Shown here one piece after another: positions 62,937 through 64,000 of a DNA stretch of 64,000 nt. Within the stretch, counting starts at the first letter, position 1. Each line of letters opens with the position of its first letter. Both the position numbers and the translations under genes were made by a program. Source of the DNA: Acidimicrobiia bacterium (GTDB lineage Bacteria > Actinomycetota > Acidimicrobiia > Acidimicrobiales > Bin134). The stretch lies in the NCBI GenBank assembly GCA_022822905.1, contig JAJDYE010000009.1, positions 23,212-87,211 of the forward strand, written 5' to 3'. Under the pieces are notes generated by a model. It did no database searches, was not told where the DNA came from, and saw only the letters and a program-made list of their open reading frames with translations.

Positions 62937-62987
62937 GACGACCTCGCCACCCAATTCGAAGCCTTCCTCCCGCGACCCCTGGAAGTA
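62937..62987 (+). repeat. Duplicated PAC2 gene 3' end
   Basis: 62937-62987 repeats 62155-62204 with three... few substitutions and one inserted C that breaks the reading frame; it includes ACCTCGCCACCCAATTCGA and CCCCTGGAAGTA. It lies 732 bp after the true PAC2 stop. Confidence 0.88.
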
Positions 62988-63021
62988 ACAGCTTTCAGTA
63001 TATTTCAATGCTTTACAAGTA

Positions 63022-63055
63022 GAACAGCGCCGAATCATATGATCCGACGCTGTTC
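63022..63055. repeat. 34-bp palindrome
   Basis: GAACAGCGCCGAATCAT followed directly by ATGATCCGACGCTGTTC: 15 of 17 positions pair with no loop. The two mismatches become G-U pairs in an RNA read from the minus strand, so that RNA would form an unbroken 17-bp hairpin. It lies in a gene-free stretch (62856-63325) with the PAC2 fragment and the tmRNA-like segment. Confidence 0.8.
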
Positions 63056-63082
63056 CAAAGAGATCGATAGGATCTCCGTTGT

Positions 63083-63152
63083 GGGGCTGGCATGGTGCAA
63101 GGACAGCCTCCAAAGCTCACTCCTTGGGGGTTCGAGTCCCCCCAACTCCACC
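63083..63152 (+). other. tRNA/tmRNA 3'-end-like segment, possible attachment site
   Basis: GGGGG-TTCGAGT-CCCCC (63126-63142) is a perfect T-arm, followed by CAACTCC-A-CC, an acceptor end of the tmRNA kind. GGGGCTG at 63083-63089 would pair with CAACTCC except for one C-A mismatch. Only 36 bases separate the acceptor strand and T-arm, with no anticodon stem, and a full tmRNA would need hundreds of bases. It is best read as a remnant or integrated-element junction (att) at an ssrA-like 3' end. Confidence 0.45.
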
Positions 63153-63261
63153 GCCCACTATAGCGCGGCGATGCTATGTCGTCGCCGTTCCCGCCAGTAC
63201 ACGTCAGCTTCCCCACCTCGGCGCTGGCCCGCCACCAGATGCGCCAATCCGCGGGGCGGGT

Positions 63262-64000
63262 TGAACCTCCCCGGGTTTTATGCAGGCTGGGTGTCCCTGG
63301 GTTTCGCGTAGGGCTGATAGTGGATTCACGCTGCCGGTGATTGCTGATGTCGAGCTTCGAACTCGACTGGTGTGAGCATGCTAAGCGATGTGTGGCGTCG
63401 CTGGCGGTTGTGCCAGATCTCGAGATACTCGAAGATCGCGTTGGCCAGCTCGGTGCGGGTGCGCCAGCGCTGCCGGTCGAGGAGCTCGACCTGCATGCGC
63501 GACCAGAACGACTCGATCATCGCATTGCCGAAGCAATCCCCGATCGAGCCCATTGACGGCACCAGTCCTGAGTCGAGTGCTCTTTTGGTGAAGGCCCATG
63601 AGGTGAACTGCGTGCTGTGGTCGCTGTGGATCACGGTCTGGCCTTTGGTCGGCTGCCGGCGGTCTATCGCCATCCCCAGAGCGTTGGCGGCCAGCGCCGC
63701 GGTCGGCCTCGAGTCGATCGACCAGCCGGCGACGCGGCGGCTGAACACGTCGAGCACCACGGCGCAGTAGACCTTGCCCTCCCGGGTGGGGTGCTCTGCG
63801 ATGTCGGTCACCTGTAGCCGATCCGGATCGGAACGGGCGAAGTCGCGGTCGACGAGATCCGACGCCGTCGCCGCATGGGCGATCTTGCGGTATTTCGGGC
63901 GGCCTGACACGCCCCGCAGCCCGGCGCGGCGCATCAGCGTCTCGACCGTCTGGCGGCACACGGCGATGCCCCGGCCGAGGGTCAACTCTGCGTGAACTCG
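63262..64000 (-). mobile_element. IS3-family insertion sequence (runs off the window)
   Basis: The 3' end is placed at TGAACCTCCCCGGGTTTT (63262), which looks like an IS3-type terminal repeat, 64 bases after the transposase stop. The other end and OrfA are outside the window. Confidence 0.7.
63326..64000 (-). CDS. IS3-family transposase OrfB (partial at 5' end)
   Basis: 224 residues visible; the frame is open to the window edge (RVHAELTLGRGIAVCRQ...), so the true start lies outside. DDE motifs are VTDIAEHP (first Asp), HSDHSTQFTS (second Asp) and GNAMIESFW (Glu), with 35 residues between the last two as usual. The C-terminus NRQRRHTSLSMLTPVEFE is typical. Catalytic residues are intact, so the element may be active. 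Confidence 0.92.
   Translation of the reverse strand, partial: RVHAELTLGRGIAVCRQTVETLMRRAGLRGVSGRPKYRKIAHAATASDLVDRDFARSDPDRLQVTDIAEHPTREGKVYCAVVLDVFSRRVAGWSIDSRPTAALAANALGMAIDRRQPTKGQTVIHSDHSTQFTSWAFTKRALDSGLVPSMGSIGDCFGNAMIESFWSRMQVELLDRQRWRTRTELANAIFEYLEIWHNRQRRHTSLSMLTPVEFEARHQQSPAA

Noticed and set aside
63001..63022. A dif-like recombination site before the palindrome
   Set aside because: The AT-rich stretch has no paired XerC/XerD half-sites that I can recognise.
63083..63152. A functional tRNA gene
   Set aside because: T-arm and acceptor end are good, but there is no anticodon stem-loop, the interior is five or so bases too short and the acceptor has a mismatch.

Overview
The window is GC-rich, densely packed, with many GTG starts, ATGA/GTGA stop-start overlaps and convergent genes that overlap by a few bases. 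The gene mix is F420/FMN luciferase-like (LLM) oxidoreductases, two P450s, class III CoA-transferase, enoyl-CoA hydratases, COG2159-type amidohydrolases, molybdenum hydroxylase large subunits and a fused 5-oxoprolinase. This suggests an actinobacterium, most like a heterotrophic Acidimicrobiia of marine or sponge-associated type. The lineage is inferred from gene content and style only; no rRNA or complete tRNA is present.

Layout. 1-9.9 kb: catabolic genes (partial DMGDH-like oxidase, cyclase-family hydrolase, two P450s, SDR, phosphoesterase, SMP-30 lactonase, TauD dioxygenase, enoyl-CoA hydratase, APC permease). 9.9-11.7 kb: secreted trypsin-like protease with a Cys-repeat N-terminus. 11.7-16 kb: a three-gene minus-strand operon (enoyl-CoA hydratase, double CoA-transferase, epimerase). 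16-25 kb: LLM enzyme, SDR, a minus-strand run (Mo-hydroxylase large subunit, LLM enzyme, sulfotransferase, DUF1214-like protein) and an ABC1 kinase. 24.9-31.8 kb: NYN protein, SerA plus DUF1015, amidohydrolase, globin, SixA phosphatase, RmuC. 31.9-38.4 kb: LLM / alpha-beta fold / LLM / cupin operon and two amidohydrolases around a flavodoxin.

38.4-45.3 kb is a coherent extracytoplasmic redox island: ApbE flavin transferase, PepSY membrane protein, DUF2271 Tat lipoprotein, an OmpR-type two-component system, an exported intradiol-dioxygenase-like lipoprotein and a lipoprotein amidase. Direct repeats with an 11-bp period face both divergent promoters of this island, so the response regulator probably controls both arms.

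45.3-52 kb: a second Mo-hydroxylase large subunit, an HSL-type hydrolase, then an accessory patch in which the 3' end of the hydrolase gene recurs twice downstream, bracketing a single-chain MNT-HEPN protein and a truncated IS481 transposase plus a propeller-like protein. 52-62.2 kb: MFS exporter, D-aminoacylase-type amidohydrolase, UDP-galactopyranose-mutase-like protein, fused 5-oxoprolinase, 2Fe-2S subunit, SDR, PAC2 protein. 62.2-64 kb repeats the odd architecture: the 3' end of the PAC2 gene recurs after an inserted small membrane-protein gene, followed by a 34-bp palindrome, a tRNA/tmRNA 3'-end-like segment and an IS3 element that runs off the window.

The most unusual signals are the two loci with duplicated host-gene 3' ends around small cargo genes, the flavinylation/two-component island with its paired operators, and an alpha/beta-fold protein whose nucleophile position is glycine.
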